From Bacillus sp. SA1-12 (GTDB lineage: Bacteria > Bacillota > Bacilli > Bacillales > Bacillaceae): a stretch of 64,000 nucleotides of DNA. Positions 44,461 to 53,916 of this stretch are shown in pieces. The stretch's first letter is position 1. Each line of letters opens with the position of its first letter. The stretch is taken from positions 144,780 to 208,779 of the forward strand of contig NZ_LATZ01000003.1 of the NCBI RefSeq assembly GCF_000981385.1. The letters are read 5' to 3'. The notes beneath the pieces were generated by a model, which was not told the DNA's origin, did no database searches, and saw only the letters and a list, made by a program, of their open reading frames with translations. A program made the translations under genes and the position numbers.

Positions 44461-44488
44461 AAAAAAGAGTAGTAATTATACTACTCTT
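44461..44488 (-). terminator. Terminator of the helicase gene
   Basis: On the minus strand AAGAGTAGTA and TACTACTCTT form a perfect stem followed by TTTTTT. A separate plus-strand hairpin (CCATCTTC/GAAGATGG, 44418-44451) ends the 44118 transcript. Confidence 0.85.
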
Positions 44489-44508
44489 CAAACCTTACAC
44501 AAAGCTGA

Positions 44509-46794
44509 TTAGCTCATTAACGGCTTTAAAAACCGTGAAGCTGATGCTTTCCGTCCTCGCCGGTATGCTGGTATTGAGATGAACAGCTGCTGCTTTGCAC
44601 GCGTCATCGCAACATAAAGTAAACGCCGTTCCTCTTCTAGAAATTGATGATTTCCTTTTCTGGCTGAGTCAAGAGCGAAATCATGAGGAAGGGATCCATC
44701 AACTGCCCCTATGATATACACATGTTTAAACTCAAGACCCTTTGAGCGATGGATCGTCATGAGTTGAACCCCGTCTTCCGTTGAATCCTTGCGGCCCTTT
44801 AATGCTCTTTGAGTCAGCATCATGTGATCAGCATGCTCAAGGAATTCCTTTACGGATGAAAATTTCTTTAGGATAACTTTTAAATCATTGAGGTCATCTG
44901 AACCTTTGTCCATTGCATTTCCTTCATTTCCTTGTTTTTTTACGTAGTCATGAAAACCAAGTTCTTTTTCTATGATGTGCAATGCCAAACCTGGTCTTTC
45001 ATTTTTTAATGTGCTTATTCTTGGGATGATTTTTTTAAGTTTGGCCATTTGGAAAGCTGGCAATCCATTTAAATGCAGTAACGCTTCAACAAGTGAACAA
45101 TCGTGGAGAATGGATAAAGCTTTGACATCATTAAGAGCAGATTGCTTTAAAAATAAAGCACGGATGATATCGCTAACTGCTGCCGTATCATCAGGATCAA
45201 CACTTAGACGCAAATAGCTGAGAGCCCCGCGAACCATTTTTCGTTCATAAAATGAACTTTGCTCATTTTCAACGACAAATGGAATACTAGATTGAACAAA
45301 TCGTTCAAAGATTGCACGTCCGCCTGTATGAGTTCGATATAAAATTGCAAATTCATCAGGGTTCGCACCGTCTGCGATTTTTTCCTTTATATCATTTACA
45401 ATCATCGTTGCTTCTTCCTCTTCATCATATGGGAAGAAGCAGACAGGTAAATGATCTGACTGAACCTGAGCATACATTCTTTTAGATAAACGCTTTTTAT
45501 TTTTTGAAATCACTTCATTTGCTGATGACACAATATGATGATCTGAACGATAGTTTGCTGAAAGGGTAATAATTGTTGCATCAGGGTATTCCTCTTTAAA
45601 ATTTAAAATGAAGGAGGGCTCACTGCCTCTAAAACTATAGATCGTTTGATCATCATCACCAACGCCGCATAAATTATTCGTATGATTTGATAAGAGTTTA
45701 ATAAGATGATATTGAACAGGATTAATATCTTGAAACTCATCAATGAGAAAATAATGAAACCGATTTTGATAGGCCTTAAGCAAATGCGGATGATCCTTGA
45801 GCATGTAATAGCATTTGACAAGCATATCGTCAAAATCAAATTGTCCCCGACTAAGCTTTTGTTTCTCATAATACGTGTAAAGTTTCAGTACTGTTTCTTC
45901 CCAGTCGTCACCAGGGGAAATATCCTGTGGCGATTTCATCGTATTTTTCCAATAACCGATTTGCTGAAGCGCTTGGTCAAAGGGAAAATCCTTTTCGTCA
46001 ATTGTCATTTCCCTGCATGCTTGTTTCAGGTAGGCCTCTTTTTGCCATTCCCATTTAAGCAAATGCTGACCATTCCATTTTTCACGGTCATGATGGAGAA
46101 GCATTTTATAAAAGATGCTGTGAAAGGTCCCAATAACAAGCTGGTTAAGCTTGGCAGCAGATTTAGTTGCATTCGTTTTTATTCGTTCATGCATTTCTCT
46201 AGCGGCCTTTGCAGTGAAGGTAACAAGCATCATTGATTTCGGATCAATTGATTTTTCTTCCATCATATAGAGTGCTCTAGTCGTTAATACACGGGTTTTT
46301 CCGCTGCCTGCACCAGCTAAAATAAGAAGCGGTCCATCGATTGTAGTGACAGCCTTGCTTTGCTCGCTATCAAGCGGTATTCCAAGTAAGGGTGAAGCAG
46401 GTTGGGTTTTTACGATGAAAGGTGTCCGCCCCTTTAGAGCTGAAGGAAGGCGCCATTCACTCGATATGGGCTTTTCGGTTGTTGCAATCGCTCTTGATTT
46501 CGGGAGACGGAAACCGTTTTTCTCCGTATATTCGTTTACCATGGCAGACTCTTGCAATGGGTAATTGGATTGAGTTGGAGGGCGTGAATCCATTTCATTG
46601 CATGTTTTGCTATCTTCCTTCATTACATGGTAGAAATGTGGCGGCTCGTTGATTCCGATATATAGTTTCACAGGCTTTCCGCAAGCCTTGCAGGTGACTT
46701 CATTTTTTAAGCTAGCCTCATAGATTCGTTGATAATCCTCTCGAGGCAAAGTGGTTAAAGAAACCTTTAAATCTTTCATTCTTGCATGTTTCAA
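44509..46794 (-). CDS. yjcD: UvrD/Rep-family DNA helicase YjcD
   Basis: A superfamily 1A 3'-5' helicase of 761 aa. An N-terminal extra region has CKACGKPVKLYIG with further His/Cys (TCKAC...HFYHV...TC), which looks like a zinc-binding module. Then Walker A AGAGSGKTRVL (160-170), Walker B FLIDEFQDINPVQYHL, GDDDQTIYSFRGSEPSFI, LSANYRSDH and the C-terminal MTIHRSKGLEFKHVYI and RRLLYVAMTRAKQQL motifs. Role in DNA repair is inferred from the family. Size and position match B. subtilis yjcD. Confidence 0.93.
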   Translation of the reverse strand: MKHARMKDLKVSLTTLPREDYQRIYEASLKNEVTCKACGKPVKLYIGINEPPHFYHVMKEDSKTCNEMDSRPPTQSNYPLQESAMVNEYTEKNGFRLPKSRAIATTEKPISSEWRLPSALKGRTPFIVKTQPASPLLGIPLDSEQSKAVTTIDGPLLILAGAGSGKTRVLTTRALYMMEEKSIDPKSMMLVTFTAKAAREMHERIKTNATKSAAKLNQLVIGTFHSIFYKMLLHHDREKWNGQHLLKWEWQKEAYLKQACREMTIDEKDFPFDQALQQIGYWKNTMKSPQDISPGDDWEETVLKLYTYYEKQKLSRGQFDFDDMLVKCYYMLKDHPHLLKAYQNRFHYFLIDEFQDINPVQYHLIKLLSNHTNNLCGVGDDDQTIYSFRGSEPSFILNFKEEYPDATIITLSANYRSDHHIVSSANEVISKNKKRLSKRMYAQVQSDHLPVCFFPYDEEEEATMIVNDIKEKIADGANPDEFAILYRTHTGGRAIFERFVQSSIPFVVENEQSSFYERKMVRGALSYLRLSVDPDDTAAVSDIIRALFLKQSALNDVKALSILHDCSLVEALLHLNGLPAFQMAKLKKIIPRISTLKNERPGLALHIIEKELGFHDYVKKQGNEGNAMDKGSDDLNDLKVILKKFSSVKEFLEHADHMMLTQRALKGRKDSTEDGVQLMTIHRSKGLEFKHVYIIGAVDGSLPHDFALDSARKGNHQFLEEERRLLYVAMTRAKQQLFISIPAYRRGRKASASRFLKPLMS

Positions 46795-47046
46795 GATAAT
46801 CCCCCTCCCATAAAAGAATTCTTAAAGCGAATATGTATAGAAAATGACGTGTGATTTGAAAGGTTTTAGTCCAATTATAATGAATAAGCCAATTTCTTAA
46901 ATATTTAGTTCGAAGATAAACTTCTAATTTTCTCAGTCAATTCATGTCATAGCTTAGTTAAAAAATAGCGGCAAACACTATCTTATCAGAATGCAGTCCT
47001 ATCGAAAAGGTAAATTTAGAGGAGAAGAAAGGGAAGGAGGGGCAAG

Positions 47047-47292
47047 GTGGGGTATATTTTACCGATTAAGCATGATGCCTACATCCAATATGCAAACCGA
47101 TCTGTTCCAGTGAAACATGATTATTCATATACATATCCAGTTGCTGCAGTCCAATCTGCTAATAAAAAGGGGAGAGAGTAAATCAAACAGCAGCAACGAA
47201 CAGAGCTTTATGATCAATAAGCAAAAACATTAAAGAAGAAAGTTGCCGATTCATTATTAGAAAAAGGACAATTTATAAACGAATATGTTTAA
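47047..47292 (+). pseudogene. Decayed small gene with two in-frame TAA codons
   Basis: A strong AAGGAGGGG precedes GTG at 47047. The frame reads VGYILPIKHDAYIQYANRSV... to a TAA at about 47179, continues in the same frame as IKQQQRTELYDQ to a second TAA, and then as AKTLKKKVADSLLEKGQFINEYV to a final TAA. An intact product would be about 81 aa. Both internal stops could arise from CAA to TAA. Family unknown. Confidence 0.6.
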
Positions 47293-47320
47293 ATAAAAAG
47301 GAGGGCGACATCACCTAGTG

Positions 47321-48004
47321 TCACCGTCCTTGAAATGTTTGAACATGAAGACCTTTTCCTTCAAGCCATTCAGCATACAATACTTCTTTCATATCAAGTA
47401 TATTTTGCTGTTTTAGCTGCTGCTCTAACCAGGTTAGATTAAAACCTGCTTCAGTGAGATTATCCTTAATAACCTTGCCGTCACTAATAAATGTAATTGG
47501 CAGATTTACCTGAGCAAGATTGACCTGTAAATCGCCTTTTGTTGGTGTTTCATAAGAAGGCTTTTTTAAGATGCTGACAGTTCCATCCGTTTCTAAAATG
47601 GCATACTCCAGTTCACGAATGGAGAAAGCACCTTTAGAGCGAATGAGATGCTGAAGCTGGTTGATATCAAGCTTGTTCTTTTTCATGCTTTCTCTAATGA
47701 TTTTCCCTTTATGTATGATGATTGATGGGTTGCCCTCTAATAAACCGCGTGTTTTACTCCATTTTTGTGTGATGATCTCCAAGATGAAAATAAGCAGTCC
47801 CCAAATTATAACAGCATAAAGAATCTGGACTACTCCAACCTCATCATCGAATATCGCATTCCCTACAAGCTCTCCTAACACTAGTGCAGAGATGAAGTCA
47901 AATGTGGTAATTTGGGTGATCTGGGTTTTACCTAATATCCTTGTTAAGATAAAAAGGGCGAAAAAGCCCAAAACTAATTCAATGGTAATTTGTGCATAAT
48001 GCAT
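47321..48004 (-). CDS. YetF-like DUF421 membrane protein, second copy
   Basis: About 227 aa. Three N-terminal helices with FFALFILTRILGKTQITQITTFDFISALVLGELVG and a cytoplasmic domain (KNKLDINQLQHLIRSKGAFSIRELEYAILETDGTVSIL; PITFISDGKVIKDNL). I start at ATG 48004 after GGAGGT; the annotated start at 48049 adds 15 residues without support. Same family as the 41217 gene, but clearly diverged from it. Confidence 0.88.
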   Translation of the reverse strand: MHYAQITIELVLGFFALFILTRILGKTQITQITTFDFISALVLGELVGNAIFDDEVGVVQILYAVIIWGLLIFILEIITQKWSKTRGLLEGNPSIIIHKGKIIRESMKKNKLDINQLQHLIRSKGAFSIRELEYAILETDGTVSILKKPSYETPTKGDLQVNLAQVNLPITFISDGKVIKDNLTEAGFNLTWLEQQLKQQNILDMKEVLYAEWLEGKGLHVQTFQGR

Positions 48005-48100
48005 AAAATAACCTCCATCTGATACACCATTAAAAATAGTTTTTTCCAATTAGGCTTATTTTATCCTTTAAATGAAGGAGACTTTAGGGAGGGAATAAGC

Positions 48101-48140
48101 AAAAAAACGAACTTGGATAACCAAGCTCGTTCGTAAAAAA
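48101..48140 (-). terminator. Terminator after yjcF
   Basis: ACGAaCTTGG pairs with CCAAGctCGT around an ATAA loop, with poly-A on the plus strand at both ends (poly-T on the minus strand). Confidence 0.72.
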
Positions 48141-48147
48141 CATAAAA

Positions 48148-48573
48148 TTATTGAGTATGTTTAATCATTGTGACATGAGGAATTCCGGCATCCATAAACA
48201 CGTCAGATACCGTTTCATATCCTAGTCGTTCATAAAAAGGGATTGCATGTGTTTGGGCATTTAGTTTTAACTTGGTAACACCTTGAGCGGCTGCGATTTC
48301 TTCTAATTTTAATACAAGAAGTTTTCCTGCACCTTTTTTGCGGCTTGAAGAAAGAACACAAATTCTTTCAAGCTTGCCTATCCCATCTAATACACGAATA
48401 CGTGCAGCGCCAATTGGCTCCCCATTATCATATAACACAACATGTGTTGATTCATCTTCAAATTGATCTATTTCTTCTTCTTCAGGTACCTGCTGTTCAT
48501 CAACAAATACGGTTCTTCTTACTGAAAATGCATCTTCGAGTTGTTCTTTTGTGGTTACTTGCTGTACATTCAA
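48148..48573 (-). CDS. yjcF: GNAT acetyltransferase YjcF
   Basis: A 141-aa Gcn5-type N-acetyltransferase. It shows DAFSVRRTVFVDEQQVPEEEEID at the N-terminus and the acetyl-CoA loop RICVLSSSRKKGAGKLLV in the middle, then AQTHAIPFYERLGY. Substrate unknown. It abuts yjcG by one nt, so they are coupled. B. subtilis order yjcF-yjcG-yjcH is kept. Confidence 0.92.
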   Translation of the reverse strand: MNVQQVTTKEQLEDAFSVRRTVFVDEQQVPEEEEIDQFEDESTHVVLYDNGEPIGAARIRVLDGIGKLERICVLSSSRKKGAGKLLVLKLEEIAAAQGVTKLKLNAQTHAIPFYERLGYETVSDVFMDAGIPHVTMIKHTQ

Positions 48574-49092
48574 TTAATTGCAATCCTTTCCGAGTAAGAA
48601 TGTTTCATAGACGGTCCAAGAACCGTTTTCGAGTTCATATAATAAATGGAAGCGATTAACAACTTCCTCATGAGTAATATCAAGCATTCTCAAACTGCCA
48701 AGCACGTCCGAATGCTCATCATCTGATAAATTTTGCCCGATTGTAATATGAGGGACAAAAGAATATTCAGGCTGGCTTTTTAAAACTCCGTTATGAAGTT
48801 TTTCGTGTAATCCTTGAAGTTCATCTGTTGGTTCAACTTTTAAATAAATGACATTGTTAACAGGTGCAAAGGAACTAACCTTTTTAATGGTAAGCTTTAA
48901 AGGTGAGGCTTCCTCGGCAATGTTTCGAAGCTCTCTTGTAATCTGTGTCAATTCTTCATCAGTTGCTTCAAAAGATGTCTTCAATGTGACATGCGGCGGT
49001 ACAAGAGCATAGTGCGTATCATAGCGTTTTCTGTATGAATTTGCTAAATCTTGCAGCTTTTTTGATGGAAAAAGGGCAATTCCGTATTTCAT
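48574..49092 (-). CDS. yjcG: 2H phosphoesterase YjcG (2'-5' RNA ligase-like)
   Basis: A 172-aa 2H phosphoesterase with its two H-x-T/S-x motifs: HVTLKTSF (about 34) and HITIGQNL (about 115). Structural members of the family act on 2',3'-cyclic or 2'-5' phosphodiesters; the physiological substrate is not known. Precedes yjcF in one operon. Confidence 0.93.
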   Translation of the reverse strand: MKYGIALFPSKKLQDLANSYRKRYDTHYALVPPHVTLKTSFEATDEELTQITRELRNIAEEASPLKLTIKKVSSFAPVNNVIYLKVEPTDELQGLHEKLHNGVLKSQPEYSFVPHITIGQNLSDDEHSDVLGSLRMLDITHEEVVNRFHLLYELENGSWTVYETFLLGKDCN

Positions 49093-49176
49093 ATTCTTCC
49101 CTCCTAGATCATTCTTTTAGTGATAGTATATCAAATTTTCAAAAATAAACATATGAACGAAAGAGTTCCTGTGATG

Positions 49177-49902
49177 TTACTCAAACATGAGACGGAGAAT
49201 AGGTGTTAACGCAGGCTGCCAGTACTTCCATGTATGGTCACCATCAAATTCTTCATATGTATAAGAAAAACCTTTTTCTGAAATGACTGATTTTAATTCG
49301 CGGTTTGGTGTTAAGAAATCTTCAATCTCACCATGTGTTGTTTTAACCTCAGTCTCTTTCTTACCTATTTGATGATACACTGTTGGTCGGGATGATCCCT
49401 TAAAGTCTTTCACAGCTTGTAAGACTTCATCATTAACAAAAGGAGATTGCAGGATTAGCTTGCCAAATGTGTTTGGATAGGCAAGTCCTGTCATTAATGA
49501 TAAGGTCGCTCCAAGTGAGTCTCCGATAAGAGCACGCCCATAGCCAACTTGGTAAGTAGGAAATTCCTGATCGAGATAAGGGACAAGCTCATGGGTGAGA
49601 AATCGTATGTATGCTTGAAACTTTGCTCCGCTGGGATGGTATTTTTTCCTTCGGTCTTCTACATCATGATACGGAATACCGACAACAATAATATTATCAA
49701 TTTCTTCATTTTTCATTAACGCGTCAACCTGCCTGCCAACACGCCCCAGCCGGAAATAATCCTGTCCATCTTGAGCAATAAGCAAGCTATATTTATAAAG
49801 TGGTGAAAAATTTTCGGGAAGATAAATAAGCAATGTTAGTTCTTCCTGTAATGCTGCTGAATGAAAAAGATGTTCTTTAATAATACCCGTTTGTTTGCTC
49901 AT
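49177..49902 (-). CDS. yjcH: Esterase-D/alpha-beta hydrolase YjcH
   Basis: A 240-residue alpha/beta hydrolase like the enterochelin-esterase group: LLIAQDGQDYFRLGR, nucleophile elbow ALIGDSLGATLSL with Ser, and FDGDHTWKYWQPAL with the His. The start is one of three successive ATGs; 49902 (MSKQTG) has the best spacing from GAGGAG. Substrate unknown. A dispersed palindromic repeat lies just upstream. Confidence 0.88.
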   Translation of the reverse strand: MSKQTGIIKEHLFHSAALQEELTLLIYLPENFSPLYKYSLLIAQDGQDYFRLGRVGRQVDALMKNEEIDNIIVVGIPYHDVEDRRKKYHPSGAKFQAYIRFLTHELVPYLDQEFPTYQVGYGRALIGDSLGATLSLMTGLAYPNTFGKLILQSPFVNDEVLQAVKDFKGSSRPTVYHQIGKKETEVKTTHGEIEDFLTPNRELKSVISEKGFSYTYEEFDGDHTWKYWQPALTPILRLMFE

Positions 49903-49950
49903 CATCATCTCTCCTCGAGGCATTAATGAAACACTTTTTTATTTTATACC

Positions 49951-50030
49951 ATCTTAACGGGCAGTAAAACCCCCACTTCAAGATTTAAGAGAAGCTAAGG
50001 AGTTAGTGGGGAATAACTGCCAGTAAAGAT
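49951..50030. repeat. Dispersed palindromic repeat, copy 2
   Basis: ATCTTAACGGGCAGTAAAAC...AGTAAAGAT: the ends match copy 1 at 8921-8986. CCCCACT pairs with AGTGGGG and GGCAGT with ACTGCC. The loop is longer than in copy 1. Nothing else is recognised in 50031-50248. Confidence 0.72.
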
Positions 50031-50248
50031 CCAAAGAAGGTAAGTGTAAGAATAGGTAAAAGGTTGTGACCTTATAGGGAATCAACCTTATAAAAATGTT
50101 TAGGTACAGCAATTCCAATCGAAAAGGAAATGAAATTATACTTCTTCATCTCATCTAATCTCACTATTTCTTAAAAATTCGTTTAAAAAACACTTTTTTA
50201 AGGAAACTAAAAAATAGAACCGAACAAATTTGCAAAGGGTGTATACAA

Positions 50249-51880
50249 ATGAAAGTGGCGGAACTATTAGTTAAATGTCTTGAGCATGAGGGAGTTAAGT
50301 ATATTTTTGGAATACCTGGAGAAGAAAACATCGATATTATGGATGCTCTTTTGGATTCGGATATTGAATTTATTGTCACGAGACATGAAACAAGTGCGGC
50401 CTTTATGGCTGGTACCTACGGAAGGCTTACGGATAAGCCAGGTGTTTGTCTGGCGACTTTAGGGCCGGGAGCCACCAACCTTTTAACAGGTGTAGCCAAT
50501 GCGAATATGGATCTTAATCCGTTAATTGCGATTACCGGTCAAGCGAGCTTAGACCGACAACATAAAATTTCTCATCAATATTATGATTTAGTGGATATTT
50601 ATGAACCTGTTACAAAGTGGAATGCCCAGGTTAAAAAGGCTGAGATTATCCCTGAGGTGGTTCGCAAAGCCTACCATGTTGCAACAAAAGAAAAGCCGGG
50701 TTCAACACATATTGATCTCCCAGAGGATATTGCGGGTATGGAGACCGAAGCATCCCCGCTCGAAATCATCCATCATTCGAAATCGGTAGCAGATGAGGGT
50801 GTGATAAAAGAAGCTGCCGCGATCATTGAAAAAGCAAAGCGTCCGATCATTCTAGCGGGAAATGGAATTACGAGAAGACATGCATCTGAAAGCTTGTTAA
50901 CACTTGTTGAAAAAACGAAAATCCCTGTTGTCCATACGTTTATGGGAAAAGGGGCTCTAACGTGGAAAAACGAGCTTAGCCTGCTTACAGCTGGAATGGG
51001 CGGAAATGATTATATTACGTGCGGTTTTAATCAATCTGATTTAATTATTGCGATCGGCTTTGATATGGCAGAGTACCCTCCAGAAAATTGGAATCCACAA
51101 GCAAAGACACCTATTTTGCATATTGACACTGAAGAGGCCGAAACAGATGCCCATTATCCAGTCAAACTTAATGTCATCGGCGATATCAATGAAAATATAA
51201 AGAAACTGAATGAGGCCGTTTCCTCAAAGGAAAGAAATAATGATTGGGTATTAAGTGTTCGCAAACAAGCATTAGCTGAGCTAGAGCAATTTAAAGATGA
51301 CGAAAGTTTTCCGGTAAAACCGCAGAAAATCATTTCTGATTTACGGTCTGTGCTAAATGAAGAGGATATTGTGATTTCTGATGTCGGTGCCCATAAAATG
51401 TGGATGGCAAGAATGTATCATACGTATCAGCCGAATACTTGTCTGATTTCAAACGGACTTGCTTCAATGGGGATCGCGGTTCCTGGAGCGATCGCTGCAA
51501 AGCTTGCCCACCCTGATCGAAATGTGGTAGCTGTCTGCGGCGATGGCTCATTCCAGATGACAGGTGCAGAGCTTGAAACAGCAAAACGTCTTAATCTCCC
51601 AATTGTTGTTTTGCTTTGGAGAGATGAGGGGTATGGTCTTATTGAATGGCATCAGCAGAAAAAGTTTAAGCGCTCTTCTTATATTAAATTTGGGAATCCT
51701 GATTTTATCCAACTGGCAAAAGCGTATGGCTTTGAGGCGATTCAAATCCAAAAGGGCGGAGAGTTAATGTCAGCGTTAGAAAAAGCAATTGCAATGAAAA
51801 AGCCTGTATTAATTGATTGTCCAGTTGATTACAGTGAAAACATGAAATTAACGGAGAAGCTCGGAAAGATTCTTTGCTAG
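50249..51880 (+). CDS. ThDP-dependent enzyme, acetolactate synthase-like
   Basis: A 543-aa thiamine-diphosphate enzyme of the acetolactate synthase/pyruvate oxidase group. Catalytic Glu47 is in RHETSAAFMAG, ATLGPGATNLLTGVANA follows, and the ThDP site starts at VAVCGDGSFQMTGAELET. The usual Asn after GDG reads WRDEGYGLIEW, with Arg-Asp where AlsS has Asn-Asp (WND), so substrate and cofactor binding may differ. It is 16 nt upstream of an aldehyde dehydrogenase gene. Without further data I do not assign alsS. Confidence 0.85.
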   Translation: MKVAELLVKCLEHEGVKYIFGIPGEENIDIMDALLDSDIEFIVTRHETSAAFMAGTYGRLTDKPGVCLATLGPGATNLLTGVANANMDLNPLIAITGQASLDRQHKISHQYYDLVDIYEPVTKWNAQVKKAEIIPEVVRKAYHVATKEKPGSTHIDLPEDIAGMETEASPLEIIHHSKSVADEGVIKEAAAIIEKAKRPIILAGNGITRRHASESLLTLVEKTKIPVVHTFMGKGALTWKNELSLLTAGMGGNDYITCGFNQSDLIIAIGFDMAEYPPENWNPQAKTPILHIDTEEAETDAHYPVKLNVIGDINENIKKLNEAVSSKERNNDWVLSVRKQALAELEQFKDDESFPVKPQKIISDLRSVLNEEDIVISDVGAHKMWMARMYHTYQPNTCLISNGLASMGIAVPGAIAAKLAHPDRNVVAVCGDGSFQMTGAELETAKRLNLPIVVLLWRDEGYGLIEWHQQKKFKRSSYIKFGNPDFIQLAKAYGFEAIQIQKGGELMSALEKAIAMKKPVLIDCPVDYSENMKLTEKLGKILC

Positions 51881-51896
51881 GATAGGAGGAAGAATA

Positions 51897-53357
51897 ATGC
51901 GTTACGGATCAATTATTAATGGTAAAGAACGAAATGAAGACAACCGTGAAACACTGGCTGTTCATAACCCGTTTAATCAAGACAAAGTAGGAGAACTTGC
52001 TTTAGCGAATCGTACAGATCTTGACGAAGCAGTCAATAATAGCTTTGAAACCTTTCATTCAACAATGAAATTTATGCCTGCTCATAAACGCTCTGATATC
52101 TTAAGGCGGACTGCGGACCTTTTGGCAGAAAGATCAGAGGAATTTGCTGAAACAATTGTACAGGAAGCAGGAAAACCAATAAAGTACAGTCGGGATGAGA
52201 TTAATCGCTCTATTCAGGTTCTGCGTTTTGCCTCAGAGCTTGCCAAAAATATTACAGGTGAAGTTCTTCCAATGGACGCGGCAATTGGCGGAGAAAGCAG
52301 AATGGGATTTGTTAAACACATTCCGTTAGGTGTTGTGGGGGCCATTACTCCCTTTAACTTTCCGTTAAATTTATCCCTGCACAAACTTGCACCAGCAATT
52401 GCAGCAGGGAACACGATTGTATTTAAACCAGCTGAAAAAACGCCAATATCAGCCTATAAGCTCGTGAAGCTATTTCAAGAGGCTGGTCTTCCTGATGGGG
52501 TATTAAATCTATTAATGGGAACAGGAGAAGAAGTTGGAGAACCGCTTGTCACACATGAAAAGGTCCATAAAATCACATTTACGGGAAGTTTGCCGGTAGG
52601 AAGAAAAATCCGTGAATCAGCAGGTTTCAAAAAAGTAACACTTGAATTAGGCTCCAATTCGCCAAATATTCTTTTTGAAGATGCTCATATCGAAAGTGCT
52701 GTGAAAGAATTAGTGAAAGGTGCATTCGCCTTTTCTGGACAAGTCTGTATTTCAGCACAAAGAGTGTATGTGCATAAGGGCATTTATGAGCCATTTTTGT
52801 CTGAGTATATAAAGCAAACAAAGGCTTTAAAAATTGGCGATCCAAAAGAAGAAGATACCGAGATCGGTCCGATGATTACCGAAAAGGAAGCTAAGCGGGC
52901 GAAGGAATGGATCGATGATGCAGTTGAAAAAGGGGCAAAAATCGAAACAGGCGGAGAGCGCAACGGAACGATACTTGCTCCAACGATCATGACGAATGTT
53001 GATCGAAATATGAAAATTATTGCTGAGGAAGTATTTGCACCCATTGTATCTGTTATACCTTTTGAAAGCGAGGATGAAGTCATTGAATATACCAATGATT
53101 CCATTTACGGCTTGCAAGCGGGTGTGTTCACAAGAGATATTGATCGGGCGATGCGAGTGGCAGATCAATTGGAAATGGGAGGCGTGTGGATTAATGAAAT
53201 CTCCACATATCGTCAAGATAATCATCCATACGGCGGTGTCAAACAAAGCGGTATCGGCAAAGAGGGTATAAAGTACGCCATTGAAGATATGACTGAAATG
53301 AAATTTATCGGTATCAAATTAAATACAAATCATGAAAGAGCTGCTTCCTTTGGGTGA
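51897..53357 (+). CDS. Aldehyde dehydrogenase
   Basis: An NAD(P)-dependent aldehyde dehydrogenase of 486 aa. Catalytic residues are Cys284 in FSGQVCISAQRV, Glu250 in VTLELGSNSPN and Asn154 in TPFNFPLN. The ELGSNSP variant resembles enzymes for small functionalised aldehydes (lactaldehyde, phosphonoacetaldehyde or non-phosphorylating GAPDH-like); no substrate can be named. Forms an operon with the ThDP enzyme. TAGGAGG precedes the ATG. The stop codon lies within the following terminator stem. Confidence 0.9.
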   Translation: MRYGSIINGKERNEDNRETLAVHNPFNQDKVGELALANRTDLDEAVNNSFETFHSTMKFMPAHKRSDILRRTADLLAERSEEFAETIVQEAGKPIKYSRDEINRSIQVLRFASELAKNITGEVLPMDAAIGGESRMGFVKHIPLGVVGAITPFNFPLNLSLHKLAPAIAAGNTIVFKPAEKTPISAYKLVKLFQEAGLPDGVLNLLMGTGEEVGEPLVTHEKVHKITFTGSLPVGRKIRESAGFKKVTLELGSNSPNILFEDAHIESAVKELVKGAFAFSGQVCISAQRVYVHKGIYEPFLSEYIKQTKALKIGDPKEEDTEIGPMITEKEAKRAKEWIDDAVEKGAKIETGGERNGTILAPTIMTNVDRNMKIIAEEVFAPIVSVIPFESEDEVIEYTNDSIYGLQAGVFTRDIDRAMRVADQLEMGGVWINEISTYRQDNHPYGGVKQSGIGKEGIKYAIEDMTEMKFIGIKLNTNHERAASFG

Positions 53358-53369
53358 GGCAGCTCTTTT
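53335..53369 (+). terminator. Terminator overlapping the aldehyde dehydrogenase stop
   Basis: AAAGAGCTGC pairs with GCAGCTCTTTT. Confidence 0.75.
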
Positions 53370-53520
53370 ACCCTCGTATAAATCAAGCAAGTTCCACTCA
53401 TTGATAGAAGCATAAAATTGAAAAAATTGTCGAAGATATCAAACTATTGCAATAATATTATTGCAATCTTAACTTGAATCATGTAAAGTAGTAAAAAAAA
53501 GTAAACGATAAAAATTTCAT

Positions 53521-53905
53521 ACATTCTTATCAAGAGAGGCAGAGGGACTGGCCCAATGAAGCCTCAGCAACCGGTCAAAACGAGTGAAGATCTGGCGAAT
53601 GTTGATTTTGCTATATGTTAAGTGAAGCTCTATGTTGTTTTTTACAGCACGGGAAGATAATGGAAAATGACTCGAACAAAGCGTCTTTGTTTGTTCGAAT
53701 CATTTTTCATTATCTGCCCCAGGCTTGCAGAGCAAGCCGCAAGCACCTGCGTGCTGTAAAAAAGCAACCAACACTAAGTAAAAAGCTTCCTAATTCAGCA
53801 GCAAATACAACATTATAACCAATTACCACCAAGATCTTCCGAGTGCCAAGGTGCTAAATCCAGCAAGCCACACCAGCGTTATGCTTGAGAGATAAGAAGA
53901 AGCGA
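53521..53905 (+). promoter_or_regulatory. SAM-I riboswitch (S box) with enlarged P3 arm
   Basis: The S-box core is present: CTTATCAAGAGAGG...GAGGGACTGGCCC...ATGAAGCC...CAGCAACC and, far downstream, GGTGCTAAATCCAGCAAGCC with GAGAGATAAG closing P1 (CTTATC with GATAAG). The core is split by about 260 nt placed in P3, between GCAACC and GGTGC. It should repress metI-metC when SAM is plentiful. Confidence 0.93.
53586..53845 (+). other. Structured insertion in the SAM riboswitch P3 arm
   Basis: The insert folds as nested inverted repeats: AAGATCT/AGATCTT (53587 and 53831), AATGTTGATTT with AAATaCAACATT, GTTGTTTTTTACAGCACG with CGTGCTGTAAAAAAGCAAC, and an inner arm AGATAATGGAAAATGA/TCATTTTTCATTATCT with TCGAACAAA/TTTGTTTGTTCGA. 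A side hairpin GGCTTGC aga GCAAGCC lies at 53722-53738. The open frame across it (67 codons) lacks a ribosome binding site and is not taken as a gene. Confidence 0.8.
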
Positions 53906-53916
53906 ACTCAAACACA

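Noticed and set aside
53615..53818. 67-codon frame inside the SAM riboswitch insertion
   Set aside because: No ribosome binding site, and the stretch is explained by nested RNA stems.
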